Source of the DNA: Maylandia zebra
Lineage: Eukaryota; Chordata; Actinopteri; Cichliformes; Cichlidae
Reading direction: 5' to 3'
NCBI RefSeq assembly: GCF_041146795.1
Contig: NC_135170.1
Span: 36,173,159-36,237,158, forward strand
Length of the DNA stretch: 64,000 nucleotides
Position numbers and translations under genes: made by a program. The notes beneath the pieces are model-generated. The model was given only the letters and a program-made list of their open reading frames with translations. It ran no database searches and had not been told where the DNA came from. The first letter of the stretch is position 1. Each line of letters opens with the position of its first letter. Shown here one piece after another: positions 33,674-47,100 of the stretch.

Positions 33674-34558
33674 CCTTGTGACCGCAGTTGTTTTACAGTG
33701 ATGATGATGACTGCATTGATTTGGTTCTGTTTCTATGTGGAGAACGTCGTCGTCCACGCAGAGGGTCAATAAAGAACCTAAAACATGTTTCTGCTCACTG
33801 TTTAGATTTATTTATTTTTTAAATAATTTTAAATCCAGCAGAAGCTTCAGGAGGGATTTGGGTTCAGCACCAGCAGCTCTTCAGATGTATTCAAATCAAT
33901 CATCCAGCATCTGAGCAGGACGCCTCCTGGGCGAGCCCGGTGGATCCAGAACAGTCTGCTCACATCCTGTCGGTCCACTCTGGTGTCATCAGGTGTCGCT
34001 GAGGTGTTCAGGACAGAGCGGCTGATGGGCAGAGCCACAATGAGGCAGAATCATAAAATCACAGACTTATATAAAAAGTAGCCAGCGTGCTGTCAGTGTT
34101 TGACTCTGCACTAATTATTCTGAAGCCTCAGTGTTTGTCTTTTGTTTGCTGCAGCCAGCATTCACATATTTTGTTTCATTTATTTAGATTTTTGTTTTCC
34201 ATGAATAACAGTGATGATGAGAGCAATGCAGTGAGTCAGGTGTCAATCAGCACCTGTAAAGAGGTAAACATCTCAGACAGAAGCAAGTGAATGTGAAAAA
34301 TGATCAAAATGGACATCACAGCTGTCCCTCTGCAGTCTGGGGTTCAGGCTCCTCAGTGGGAGTTTGGGGGGTCTCGTTGGGCCCTTTGTGTCCTCGTGGC
34401 CGCCCCAGTTTTCCTCGGTGCAGTAACTATTCCGTCCAGCAGGCGGCGGCAGCGCGTATTGACTCAAGCCGCCATTATCCCGTAGTAGAAGGAGGAAGAA
34501 CAGAGGGGAAGCATCCAGGAATTCTGCCACAGTTCTCCTGAAAAACCTCCTCGGCGCC
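33674..34558. other. Intergenic stretch upstream of MED15
   Basis: No exon found. A repeat-like segment at about 33840-34040 has no recognised family. The last 100 bp form the MED15 5'UTR/promoter; the start codon context is gcgccATGG. Confidence 0.4.
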
Positions 34559-37500
34559 ATGGAAATGTCGGGAGCGGACAGCGACTGGAGGAGCCCACAG
34601 TTCCGACAGAAAGTCGTGGCTCAGATGTGAGAAAGTCTCTGTTGTTCTGTTTAATGTCACTGTTTTGGTTTGTGTTAGCCGCTCAGGCTAAGCTAAAGGC
34701 GGCGCTGTTAGAAAATGCGTCATGTCTGAGCAGGCGTTTAGAAAACGTTAAATTAAGAAAAACCGGTAAAAAAGCAAAGCGAGCTCGGATCTGATGACAC
34801 GACGGGACACAGAGGACGAAAGGTCCGGATGGTGGCTTCTATTCGGCGAAGAGAAAATGGACAAAATGACGCTAACAGATCATTTCTGTCAACTTTCATT
34901 GTTAGCACCATTAGCTGCTGAAGCTAATGAGTTACAGTTATCTGCGCTGTGAGAACGTTCACCTGCATGACTGAAAGTCAGGCTGTGTAGTGTGAATAAG
35001 CGGCTACAGTCAGCGTGAGATCACGTGACGCTCCCGCTCTTCTGCTCGTACACAGTCAGGAAAGTAAAAAACAAGCAGCTCAGGGCTGCTTTGGTTTAAC
35101 ACGGGAAAGGTCGCCGGTTCGAAACCGGAGGATTTCTTCAGGTGGGTCGTGAACATGTGTGGATTAATTCCTGAAAGCAGCGGATTACAGCAGTGAGGTC
35201 CTTTTAATAAAGATTAGAGTGTCCCCATCTTTATAGAGAGAAATGCTGCTCATCAGGCTGAATGGGTTCAAATCCACTGTCACAATGTTCCATTCACTCC
35301 TATAAGGAACGCTGAAAAAAGGCAGACCTGAATCTAAATAATCTGAAAGAGGTGTTATGAAAGTTTGAGTCAGGATACTCTGTTGATCCTGGGTTCAGAT
35401 TAGGTTTAAAGTGGGCACACTGTTTGAACTGTCCTCCAAAGGCTTCTGATACAGTGCATTGATGTACTGTCCGAGTAAAAACAGAAGCAATAGAGCTCAG
35501 CAGAGCAGCAGATCATAGTCTTCATCCAAACTCAGTGCTGTGGAGTCTGTGAGGTCGTTCGTGTCATTTCTAGTGGAAAGAAATCTGTATGTCGATGTAA
35601 ACAACAGCTCCTCGCGGTGTACCACAAGGCTCTGCTTTAGGTCCACTGCTGTTTTCCACCTGTGCCGTTTTTCCTTTATGCAGAACAGGGAACATTATTG
35701 TTGACGGTGGGAAAGATCCAAAAGCTTTTGTTGCATTTAGGAAAGACGTGACATGTCCTTTCTGCCAATAATCAAAAAGTTAGCGAGGTCTGAAAGCATC
35801 CGAACATGTAACGTCGGACCAAAATATACGAGCATAGGAACCTCCACTCTGTCCCACAGCAGCAGCAGCAAACAGGTCATTTATAGAAGCTACGTCGTTA
35901 TTTTTCATCATGATTTAGACTTTTTTTCATTATTAGGTATCAGAACCTGTAATATACAAAGATTACAGCAAACAGCTGGCACGTGTGACTAGTTTAACTG
36001 TTGTAGAAGAAGATTTGGATAACAAGTGCTTTTATTTCAATAAAGAAGATATAAAACCTGCCCTCGCAGTTGTAACAAAATAAACACATTTTAATACATT
36101 AATAACTTCCTGTAAAACACCTTTCCCGTTCAGCTACGTTTCCCCGGCTCAGCGATCCTGACGTCCCCGTACAGTCTTTATCCGTCAGGATCCTTATCCA
36201 CATGCAGACTGTGGTGTTCCAGGATTGGTTCAGCGTTGCGATTTGAGCCGTGTTAACTTAACGTGTTCGCTGCTTAGAGTCGTTTCTGTGTTGTCTTCTC
36301 ACAGGTCCGGTTCATGTGCAGCGTCGTGGTTTTAAATTATGCATGTGATGCTCACGGTGAATGAATGAGTGTAACTGGGGAGGTGGGGGTGAATGCAGAG
36401 ACCAATGAAGATATCAAGGTGTGTTTGTGACGATGAGTGTGATTCCTGCAGCGAAGAGGCCATAAGGAAGGCAGGAACCTCGAACACCACGCACAAGTCG
36501 GGCACGGACATGGAGAACCACGTCTACGTCAAAGCCAAATCCAGGGTGAGTCCCGCCCACCGCCGCCGCGTCTGGATTAGTTACTGCTGACGCTGCTTTC
36601 TGAAAATGATTGGCTTACAAAAGAAGTGAAAGTTGTTACTGACCAGTGTTAACGCCACCTGCTGGGCAGGTTTGAGGGGACAAAACAAACACAGGAGAGC
36701 CAGATCGCACCAGCAGACTGGTTATTAAACTACAAACTGGGACCGTTTATGAGTTATTTGATCAGCCTTATTTGTGGAAGCAGATCACTGGTTTTAGAGG
36801 TTGTTTGAAGCTAGAGAGCTGCATTTTTTATATCACGATAAAATGCAGAATAACAGAAGCAGGTTTAATGCACACTGAAGTATTTAAATGAAGCCGTGAA
36901 TGTCGCCGTTCTCCTGAAATGTCCTCGAACGTCGTTCAGTGAATGTAAATTCTGCACCATGTGTCTGGTTTTTCCTCAGGAGGAGTATTTATCTCTGGTG
37001 GCCCGGCTGATCATTCACTTCAGAGACATCCGTGAGTATCCGAGGAGCGCATCGTGCCTTAGTGATCGCAGATCAATGACCTGTCGCCGATCTTATGGGT
37101 GAAGCTGGCGTTGGACTGCAGGTCACAGTCACGCACTAATCTGGTCGTTTGTTGCTTTTGATTCATTTGAGCATCAAATTCAGGAAAAACAAGAAACACA
37201 ATTTTATATTTCATGTTAGAAAGACAATGTGCTCAGCAGTCGGTCTGAGAGCAGAACGCACCCTCACTGATTTACCTGCCGGCGGGCAGGAAGTGAGTCT
37301 TTACAGACTCCATCCACAAAAGCAGAGTGAGCAGGAAGTCTCGTTCCTGTGGGTACAAACGCTTTTTCAAATCAGCAAACGTGACTTTGACTCACATCGC
37401 TCATACAGCAACCTGTAAATGTCTGCTGTTTATTCACACCTGTGCTGTTCAGAGAGGGGCGGAGCTTGTCTCCACATTCATATAGAGGAGTTGTTTGTGT

Positions 37501-40500
37501 ATTTAGCTGAGTGGATCTGCTGCTCAGCCCTGAATCCTTGATCAGAGTTATTGACGGCTGTGTCCTCTCTGCAGATAAGAAGGCTCATGGAGGTTCAGGT
37601 AGGTGGGCTTCGTGTCTCTCTGGTCTCCCCTCCCCCGCCCCATTTGTTTTCTTTGCTGTGTTCTGTCCTCTGCTGGACCGGTCTGTACCGGACTCATGGC
37701 GTTCATGATTTCTGCTGTGCATGTTGGAGCTGCTTAATATGGTCTGTTGTCTACCCTTCTGCTAGATCCCATGAATGCCCTGAATACCCTGACAGGGGTT
37801 GGAGGGGGTCCTGGCGCCATTGGCATGGGGCCTCGCCCTGCCGGTGCTCCAGTGGGTGGCATGGGGGCCATGGGGCCGATGCAGATAGGCCAGCATGCCA
37901 TGGCAGGGGTGGCTGGAAACCCACAAGCCAGTGAGTGTTTCCTCCATGTGGTGTTTGCTGTAAATGCACATCTTCCGAGTGTTCGGTGGAGGCTGGCTGC
38001 GTCTACATGCCACGTTTCGGCGTCAGAGCCGGCCTGATTTTCAGTCTCTGCTTTAGCACGGTGTGTGTCTGAGAGTCCAGAGCTGGCCTCGCACGCTGGC
38101 CCGCTGCTTCATCTCCCCCTCTCTCTCCCCCTGCAGTCGGCGGACCGGGATCTATGCAGCAGTTGGTGCAGCAGCAGCAGCAGCAGCAGCAGAACGCCAT
38201 GCAGTTCCAGCAGTTCCAACAACAGCAGCAGAACGCCATGCAGCAGCAGCAGAACGCCATCCAACAGCAGCAGCAGCAGCAGAACGCCATCCAGCAGCAG
38301 CAGCAGCAGTTCCAGGTGCAGCAACAGCTGAGGGCACAGCAGCAGCAGATGCAGCAGCAGCTCCAACAGCAGCAGCAGCAGCAACAGCAGGCCCAGAACC
38401 AGCAGCAGCAGAACCAGGTGAGACCAGGTCATACTCCCTGCAGGCGGAGTAAATGCTGCGTAGGTGCCGGGATTAAAGTCCGATCCTCTCTGCATAAATC
38501 AGCTCTATCCAGAGACGGGATGAGTTGTAAACTGTGAGAGCAAATAAACAGCTAACAGATCATCTGCAGAGGCTTATTTGAAGAGTTTCAGTCAGGTTTC
38601 AGAGCTCATCACAGCACAGAAACAGCTTTAGTGAAGGTTACAAATGATCTTCTTATGGCCTCTGACAGTGGACTCATCTCTGTGCTTGTCCTGCTAGACC
38701 TCAGTGCAGCGTTCGATACTGTCGACCATAATATCCTATTAGAGCGATTAGAACATGCTGTAGGTATTACAGGTACTGTGCTGCAGTGGTTTGTATCATA
38801 TCTATCTAATAGACTCCAGTTTGTGCATGTAAATGGAGAGTCCTCTTCACACACTGAGGTTAATTATGGAGTTCCACAGGGTTCAGTGCTAGGACCAATT
38901 CTGTTTACATTATACATGCTTCCCTTAGGCAGTATCATTAGAAGACATAGCATACATTTACACTGCTATGCAGATGACACTCAGCTCTATCTGTCCATGA
39001 AGCCAGATAACACACACCAATGAGTTAAACTGCAGGAATGTCTTAAAGACATAAAGAAATAATCTGACTTTCAGTGATCAACAGTTTCTGCAAAATCAAC
39101 TTAAAGCTAACCTTCCAGCGGTGCCTTAAGTTGCCTTACAGAGGATAAGTTTAGTGCCCCGAGCTCACAGCTGCGATCTGGCCACCCTGAAACCACCGCT
39201 CTGATCGCTAGTGGCTGTGAGGGGAGACGAGTGGCTTTCCTCTCATTACTCATCAGCTGTGTTTGTCTGATTACAGATGCACCAGTCCAGGCTGCAGCTT
39301 ATGCAGCTCCAGCAGCACGCTCAGGCCCAGGCTCAAGCCCAAGCTCAAGCCCAAGCCCAGGCTCAGGCCCAGGCTCAGGCCCAGGCCCAGTCCATCCAGC
39401 AGATGGTGCAGCAGCAGCAGGTCCAGGCTCAGACTCAGCCGGTTCAGATGCCTCCTCACTCCCAGCAGCAGCAGCAGCAGTCGGGCATGGTGTCTCAGTC
39501 TCTGGCCGGACAGATGCCATCCCAGCACGTCTCTCTGAACCAGCAGCAGCAGAGGCTGCAGGCCTTCCAGGTGAGACAGAACTGCAGGTTTGGTTCTGTA
39601 ACTCCGACTGAATCACAGCCAGACAGTCGGTGTCTCAGCGTTCAAAGTCCAAATCGAGTCAGAGAAATTGTTTTTAAGATTGTAATTCATAACATAAGTT
39701 AGCACAGTTTCACTCAGTGCTGTCATTTAAAAAACTGGACGCCTGAAAAAGCAGCGAATCAGATTTTCAAAGTAAAACAGGAAGTCTGTAATGAAAATCC
39801 GACCAGAGGCTGTGATCAGTCTGCAGTTCCTGCTCCAGTGGTCTGAATTTTCTCAGTGCTCCCTTCCTCTGCTTGCATGCTTTGCTATGTGTGTGTGTGT
39901 GAGAACAGGCCCGTGCAGCCTTGCAGCAGCAGCAGCAGCAGCAGGCAGCGCAGCAAGCTCAGCAGGCCGCAGCGCAAGCACAGCTCAACGCAGCCGCCGC
40001 TGCAGCCGCCATGCCGGGACAGGTGAGGACGCCGCCACAAACTCAGGTTCATCAGCTCTGAGTTATTTAGACGATCAGACAAACGGCAGGAGATTGTAGA
40101 GCAGGTGTCGGGAGTACGCTTCACGGCAGCAGAAACAGGAAACTCAAAATGACAGGTTCGCCTGCTCCGGGGCGACCGCTTCCTGTTAACTGTAGGTTAA
40201 ACTGTCCACACCTGATATTCTCACTGCTCAAGTCACAAAGCTGAACCTGCAGGAACATCTGAGCTGGTCCTCACAGGTGTAGAAAGACGGAGGTCTCACC
40301 TGTCCTCTCTGCTCACCTGTGCTTTGTTTCTTCTGAAGCTGGTTCGTCCTGGGATGCAGATTCCAGCCCGGCTACCTCGAGCACCTCTGAACCCCATCCC
40401 TCCTCAAAACGCCACCACCGCTGCAGCTGGCGTGGTGGGAGTGCAGGCCATGACACCGCAGGTATTTATCCCCAGTGTGACCTCTGACCTTCACCTGCTC

Positions 40501-43483
40501 GTCCTCATGTTTCTTCAGTCTGAAGCAGCTTCATGAGGTGGAGACAGTTTCTAACGACCTCATGGAGCTGCTTCACGCACACAAACATCGTGCCTTCCCC
40601 TCTGTGCTCTGATTGGCTAGTTTGTCTTTCCTTGTCTGTCCAATCACCTCGAGCAGATGTCATCGCCCTCACCGGTGCAGGTCCCGACTCCTCAGTCGAT
40701 GCCGCCTCCTCCGCAGCCGTCACCCCAACCCCCGACCTCACAGCCCAACTCGGCCAGGTACGTCCAGTAAATAGACCACACCGCTGACCTTTCAGGACAG
40801 CAGTGGGTCAGCCAGTCGTCAGCCTCTGGCTGAGGCGAGTTCAGATTCACGTCTGCGTCTGGTTTCTGACCCGCTCGGTGTCACAGGACAGAATCGGCGC
40901 AGGTTACATGTCTGTCAGCGAGTCTAACTCCTTCTGGCTCCTCCCACAGCTCCGGTCCCACTCCGTCTCCGGGGGGTTTCCAGCCCAGCCCGTCTCCTCA
41001 GCCGTCGCCGAGCCCCGCCAACTCCAGAACCCCCCAGAACTACGGCGTGCCCTCCCCCGGGCCACTCAGTACTCCAGGTAACCCCACAAACATCTGGAAG
41101 GAACTTTTCACAGAGCTCAGAATAACGTGAACGCAGCAGCTCCGTCACGCTCGCTGACCACGCCGCTGAGCGGCGCAGTCGTGTGCACCTCGATCACAGC
41201 TACACACACACTGAGGTCAGAGAAGGTGAAACACACGTCTGTTTTCCCTCCTCAGAGTTTCACCGGCTTTTATTGTGAAACTTTCAGTGAACCCGAGCTC
41301 GGTGATGAGTCCGGCGGGGCCCACGTCTCTGGAGGACCAGCAGTACATGGAGAAGCTCAAACAGCTCTCCAAGTACATCGAGCCGCTGCGCCGCATGATC
41401 AACAAGATCGACAAAAACGAAGGTGAGCCGCTCGCCTCGCTGACATCACAACCTCCTTCCGAGGCGCCACAGCACACACATGCACGGGTTCCCAAACTGA
41501 GGTTCGTGGAGTTCATCTTTGGTAATGGTACACTTGGAGATTTAAAGGATAACTCCTCTTCTTACTAAAGAAACGAAAGCACGATGATCATGACTGGAAG
41601 AGTCGGAAAGGAAAAATGTTCTGATAGGAAACATGAACAGGAAGACGATGTCGAGGTAGGAAGTGGAGGGGAAGCGAGGAGCTCATGATTAGAAGGGCAG
41701 TCATGTGACACGAAGTGAGGAGAAGAAGAAACACATGATCAAGTCGTTCATGTTGATGATGTTCAAACACGAGTCCACTGCAAAGTCACAGAATCAGCAG
41801 ATCGCTCGAAAGAAGGGAAACTTCTGCTCCTAAACAGGGATGCGTATCGTTTAGGTTTGATCCGGTGCCCGTCCTGAACGCATCCACGCGTGGTTAAAGT
41901 TCAGCTGCTTTCTTCTGTGTTTTCAGACAGGAAGAAGGACCTGAGTAAGATGAAGAGCTTGCTGAACATCCTGACCGACCCCAGCACCAGGTGGGATTCA
42001 TTCCTTTCAGGTTCGATTTGTGCGTGAAACAATCCAAACTCGGCTGACGTGGTTAGCCGCCTCCACCCAGAGCCTGCTCCACGTCTTCGCATCAGACACT
42101 AGGAGTCCGGCGTTTTCCAGCTGTGGTCGCGTGATCACAGCTGGAAAACACAAACACTGTAGATATGGGAAGTGATGTCAGCCACGCCTCCAAGCTCACA
42201 GCTGAAGCTGCTGCTCCTCGCTACACTTCCTGACCTCCTTTTCCTGACCTTTGACCTATAGGTGTCCCCTGAAGACGCTGCAGAAATGTGAGATCGCTTT
42301 GGAGAAGCTGAAGAACGACATGGCGGTGGTAAGGCGAGCGCCTCCTCTCATTTCTAATCTTCAGAGGGTCGACGCCAGTCTGAGCCTCTGTTTGTGTTTC
42401 CTGTCCTTTCAGCCGACGCCCCCTCCCCCGCCCGTGGCCACCAACAAACAGTACCTGTGTCAGCCGCTGCTGGACGCCGTCATGGCCAACATCCGCTCGC
42501 CCGTCTTCAACCACTCCCTCTACCGATCCTTCGCCCCCGCCATGAGTGCCATCCACGGACCACCCATCATGTAGGTACCACACACACGTCGCGCTACACT
42601 TTACAGGTCAGAGGTCATATTCACAGCGTCGCGTCCTCCTCAGGGGGCCGAACATCTCCGGGCGCAAGAGGAAGCACGAGGACGACGAGCGGCAGACGAT
42701 CCCCAACATCCTGCAGGGCGAGGTGGCGCGCCTCGACGTCAAGTTCCTCGTCAACCTCGACCCCGCGTACTGCAGCAACAACGGCACCGTGCACCTCATC
42801 TGCAAGCTGGGTGAGAACGCCGCCCCCCACTGCTCCGCCCACTGCTCCGCCCACTTCAGATCACACAGTGAAACCTTATTGGTGTTTGATTTTTCTTTCA
42901 GACGATAAAAACCTTCCCAGCGTTCCTCCGCTGCAGCTCAGTGTTCCCGCCGATTATCCCGACCAGAGTCCGCACTGGGCCGATGACGGAGAGCAATACG
43001 GTAAGACACGCCCACCACCGCCATCTTTCATCACCCAATAGAGCCGCACATCCACAGAGACGTCCACAGGCTCAATAAAAGTATTAATAAACAAAATGCA
43101 GATAAATAGGTGAAAACACTCTTAAAAGCATAAATTCACAAAAGTCTAAATTAGAGCAGGAAATAAGAGCGTTTGTGAGGGGCAGCCAATCAGGATGCCA
43201 CACAGAGGCGTGGCCTTGAAGAGGGAGGATAGAGTCAGAGTAGAAACGTTTCTATCAGATGGCCGTCGGACATTTAAAGTGTTTTTGTCTTCAAACTTAA
43301 ATCTGGGAACGTGTGGTGATGACATCATCGACTGCGTGCGTTTCAGGTGCGAACAGCTTCCTGCAGACAGTTCACAGGAACATGACGTCCAAACTGCTGC
43401 AGCTGCCCGACAAACACTCGGTGACCGAGCTGCTCAACACCTGGGCTCGCAGCGTCCAGCAGGCCTGCCTGTCTGCAGCCTGA
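34559..43483 (+). CDS. med15: MED15 Mediator complex tail subunit 15
   Basis: 18 coding exons: 34559-34626, 36452-36545, 36980-37031, 37575-37598, 37766-37930, 38137-38417, 39277-39570, 39909-40022, 40339-40461, 40657-40757, 40950-41077, 41288-41422, 41927-41990, 42262-42328, 42413-42570, 42644-42810, 42902-43000, 43347-43483. They sum to 2271 nt (756 aa) with consistent phases. Residues about 8-75 form the KIX domain ([49 protein letters not shown]), which binds activators such as SREBP and SMAD2/3-type factors. [11 protein letters not shown] follows, then poly-Q blocks in exons 6-8, a proline-rich stretch (about 405-480), and the conserved C-terminal Mediator-binding region ([61 protein letters not shown]). 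It is nuclear and links DNA-bound activators to Pol II. Confidence 0.96.
34627..36451 (+). other. MED15 intron 1, no internal gene
   Basis: The longest intron of MED15 (1.8 kb). A B-box-like ggtcgccggttcgaaaccgg near 35109-35128 suggests a SINE remnant. Nothing else recognisable. Confidence 0.4.
38158..38417 (+). repeat. med15: CAG/CAA-rich poly-glutamine repeat in MED15 exon 6
   Basis: Repeated cagcag runs, interspersed with aacgccat (the NAMQ/NAIQ unit repeated four times), encode a glutamine-rich activator-contact region. A separate caggctcaagcc-type repeat in exon 7 (about 39315-39390) encodes an (AQ)n tract. Confidence 0.9.
38560..39040 (+). mobile_element. L2-like LINE reverse-transcriptase fragment in MED15 intron 6
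   Basis: The frame encodes [60 protein letters not shown] and the catalytic YADD ([11 protein letters not shown]). These are RT blocks of a fish L2-group element. It has no endonuclease or 3' tail. Same strand as MED15. Confidence 0.85.
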
Positions 43484-43609
43484 GACCCCGCCCACTGCTC
43501 CCCGTGCATGCTGGGTAAGACCTGCAGATGGGCGTCATCAGAGCCGAAACCCATTACCGATTTCTCTGCTGCTCCTTGAATGCGTCATGAGTCTGTTTCT
43601 GTTAGTTTA

Positions 43610-43615
43610 AATAAA
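43610..43615 (+). terminator. Polyadenylation signal of MED15
   Basis: AATAAA 127 nt after the MED15 stop, followed by gttttagtccctgttttgta, U-rich. A second AATAAA at 43855-43860 could give a longer form. Confidence 0.65.
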
Positions 43616-44054
43616 GTTTTAGTCCCTGTTTTGTATGACGTCTTTTTGTATTAAATAAAATGTGTTCACTTCAGTCCAATCAGCTGTTTTCTGTTTACCT
43701 GCTGCAGGTGTGAACACACACCTGTCAATCAGCCGTTTACTTCCTGTTCACTCACAGGTTCATCTGTGTCAGTGAAAGAGGCGGAGTTTCCAGCATGTGA
43801 CTAATCAGAAACAAACCGGTGAACTGACAGCAGAGTGTGCGTGTGTGCTGTGTTAATAAAGTTTATCTAAAAGCTTTCGTAGGAGCGTCACAGCGCTGAT
43901 TTCAGTTGGGAACACTTTCATGAGCGCACACCTGTGATCAGAACATCAAAGTTCAATTGTTCATCACAGGGTGGGCTCTTCGCTGGTTGGTTTAACCAAT
44001 CAGAGCTCAGCTGGTGAAGAAGAGTGAAGCGTGGTGTGCTTTTATTTTCATATG

Positions 44055-44060
44055 TTTATT
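44055..44060 (-). terminator. Polyadenylation signal of THOC6 (minus)
   Basis: The plus strand tttatt is AATAAA on the minus strand, 108 nt past the THOC6 stop. Another lies at 44041-44046. It faces the MED15 signals from the other strand. Confidence 0.6.
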
Positions 44061-44167
44061 CTTTAAAGAAGCTCACAGACAGCTGATACAAAACGCCCAA
44101 AAACAAATAAAAACATGGAAAATGAACAGACAGTTTATCGTGCGTGGGGTCTCATGAAGTTCAGAGT

Positions 44168-47100
44168 TCAGAATCTGAGGGAGAACGCTCTGTAGGACAG
44201 GTTGGTGAACACGTCGATACGGTCGCTGCTGCCGCCGACCGTCAGCACCTGAAACACACGACACGTTCACTAACACTGGGGGGAAAAACCTGACGTCGCT
44301 CTGTCTTCATTCACATCCTCTCTCTTCTGGCCACACCCCTTGCTGACTTTTAATGTGTAGGATGTTCCGGTTGTCTTCTCCAGCTTCAACCAATCAGCAC
44401 TGAGCCACATTGTACTGTCCCGCCGTGTTTGCACACGCTCAGTTTGTCACGGCTCAGGTGTGATATGTGGACTTTTGAAATAGCGAAGTGTGAAACGCGT
44501 TAAACTTCACTCGTGAACCTGTCGTGTCATGTGACCTCCGTGTTTGCGTGAGGATGTGCGTGCTGCATTCAGGGTCTCACCCGGTGCTCGGTGCTGTTGT
44601 TGTTGAGCTGCAGCGTGTTCAGGCTCTGTGGCGTGCAGGGAATCTGAGCTTTGACCTCGCCGCCCAGCAGGCAGTGCGACACGAACGCACCTTCACCCAC
44701 CGTTAGGATCTACAGGAAATGCATCACAGGAAGTGAACCAGAGCGAGCACCGGCACAGATGGACAAACACTGACTGAAGCGTCTTCCTCACCAAGTCCTG
44801 ATGGAAGGTGGACTGTCGTTGGCACCCGCTCAGGTTAAAGATGGAGGTCGGTGACAGCGAGCGGAGGTGCCACAGAGACAGAGACGGTCCGCCGCCGCAC
44901 AGCTGTGAGAACAGGAAGTCAGACATGTTCAGAATCTTACACATCTGGAATCTAAGGAAACATCTGTAAAAACAACAAACCTCAGAACAAGAACGAAGGA
45001 GAACGTTTCATCTCGCAGTTTAACATCACCTGAACTCACCTGGAGTCCATCACCTGTTTCTAACACAACACGAGTCCTCACAGAGTCAGTCTGACTCAGA
45101 AATAAGACTTTCATCTTTAGAGGTTTTCACGGTTAAAGCTGTGATCAAAGATCAAAGATGACATCATTTTCATCAAAGTGAACTTTGATGAAAGGAGGGG
45201 GAGGAGTCACAGCGATGCGAGGAAACGTTTTCTCACCATCCAGTCGGAGTCGGTGGTCACGCAGCTGATCCATTTACCGTACTGAGGACGCGCACACACC
45301 TGAAACACACACACACCTGTGTTTATCCTCAGATAAAGAGGAAGTGACATCATCACAGGAAGTCTGCGACGCTTTCTGGCACTCACCTCGTACTTGTAGA
45401 CCTCGATGCAGTGAACACACTGACCCGTCCTGCTGTCTGCAACAGCAACACATCACCTTCATCATCACCTCCATCACCAAAATCCTCATCGTCACTAATA
45501 TCATCATCATCCTCACTAGGGCTGAGCGATAAGGCCTAAAATCCATATTGCGGTATAATTTGAAGCATGTGCGGTAACGATATATAGGCGCAGCTTGATG
45601 AGATCATCAACATGCGCCATCACGGTAGAGCGGTATAGTCAAAACCCCACGTTGGCCAAATTCATATCGTTTCTACTGTATATTGTTTATACCGCCCACC
45701 CCTACTCCTCGCCACCATCTTCACCATCATCATCCTCCCGACAGCCCCATGTTTCCTGTGAACTCACCCCACAGCCTCACTGCTCCGTCCTCTCCCCCGG
45801 ACAGGATCTCCGCCTCCCTCTCTCTTACAGTCACGCAATGGACGTAGTCCGAGTGACCCTGAAGCACCGTCTGAAGACAAAACACAAACCTGTCACCATG
45901 GAAACACAGAACTCCCCCAACAGACGCTGCCATGAAAATCAGATTGAAACAGTTCAGTGCACACACGGACGTCCAGGCATAAAACCTGCAGTTCCTCTGA
46001 CATCCAGCAGAGGCTCCAGCAGTGAGTCGTTCCCCACAGACTCACACGTTAACAGCAGAAGTCAGCATTTACACACACACACACACGACAGCGACGTGCT
46101 GTAAGGAGAAAACATGGAGTCAACGTTGTTCCCCACTCACCTTGAACACACCGTTTTCCAGGTCCATGACATGGATGTTGTTATCGCCTCCTCCAACCAC
46201 CAGGCTGTTATCCTGACACACAAACACAACTCCTCATTACACGTCGGAGCGACACGTCCGACAGAAAGACAACTATCCTCATTATCATCGGAGAAAAGGC
46301 CCCGACTGCAGCTGCATCCCTTCTACAAGCAAAAAATTAAATAACATTCAAAAAGAATGAAAAGAAGTCAGAATAATAAAAGGACCTCAATAAAACATCC
46401 AAAAACAAATAAAGGTTTAGTAAAAGGGTGGCTCTGACGACGAGGATGATGAGGAGGAGAATATTCTTCATACTGTCACAGGTTTGTGTTTTATTTCAGG
46501 TTCGAGTGTTTTCTGCTTGTAGAGGCGGGCCAGCTTTAACGCGATGAAGAGAAGCAGAGCAGACAGGTGGAGCTGTACTCACTCTGGGGTTGATGGTCAT
46601 GGAGTTGATCTCTGGGATCTCCAGGCTGGATCTGTAAGGAGACAGCAGATGCGTGAGTGAGGAAGCAGACAGGAAGCAGACAGGAGGCAGACAGGAGGCA
46701 GACAGGAAGCAGACAGGAGGCAGACAGGAGGCAGACAGGAGGCAGACAGGAGGCAGGGGTGGAAGACTGGTTCTCACTTGTAGTTCGGTCTTCGGGTCCA
46801 CAGAGGTTTGACGTTCTGAGGAAGCAGAGACACAAAAATCAGGCAAACTCGTTTTCCCTCTCCATCTATGTGTCCCTGAAGACGTTCCAGGTTACCTTCT
46901 TGGTGAGCTCGCTCCAGCTCCAGGCGCTGATCTCGCCATTTCCCGCGCTCAGCAGGTGGCAGTCAGTGGACAGAAGGGAAAAGACCGGTCCCTCATGAGC
47001 TGCAGGACAAAAAGACCAAAAAGGAATCTGTGAGGACAGTGTGTCCAACATCAACACGGACACAATAAACGGCCACTAAAGTCCCAATGAAACCAGAACT

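Noticed and set aside
35100-35130. Possible tRNA gene from ggttcgaaacc
   Set aside because: No acceptor or anticodon stems around it; best explained as a SINE B-box remnant.
38003-38495. Minus-strand poly-leucine / poly-cysteine frames
   Set aside because: Reverse complement of the MED15 CAG repeat; the plus-strand reading is a conserved exon.
39299-39616. Minus-strand frame rich in EPGPG over MED15 exon 7
   Set aside because: Shadow of the (AQ)n repeat; no homology.
46496-46846. 116-codon minus-strand frame with repeated [11 protein letters not shown] units
   Set aside because: Produced by the 11-bp intronic VNTR between THOC6 exons 5 and 6.
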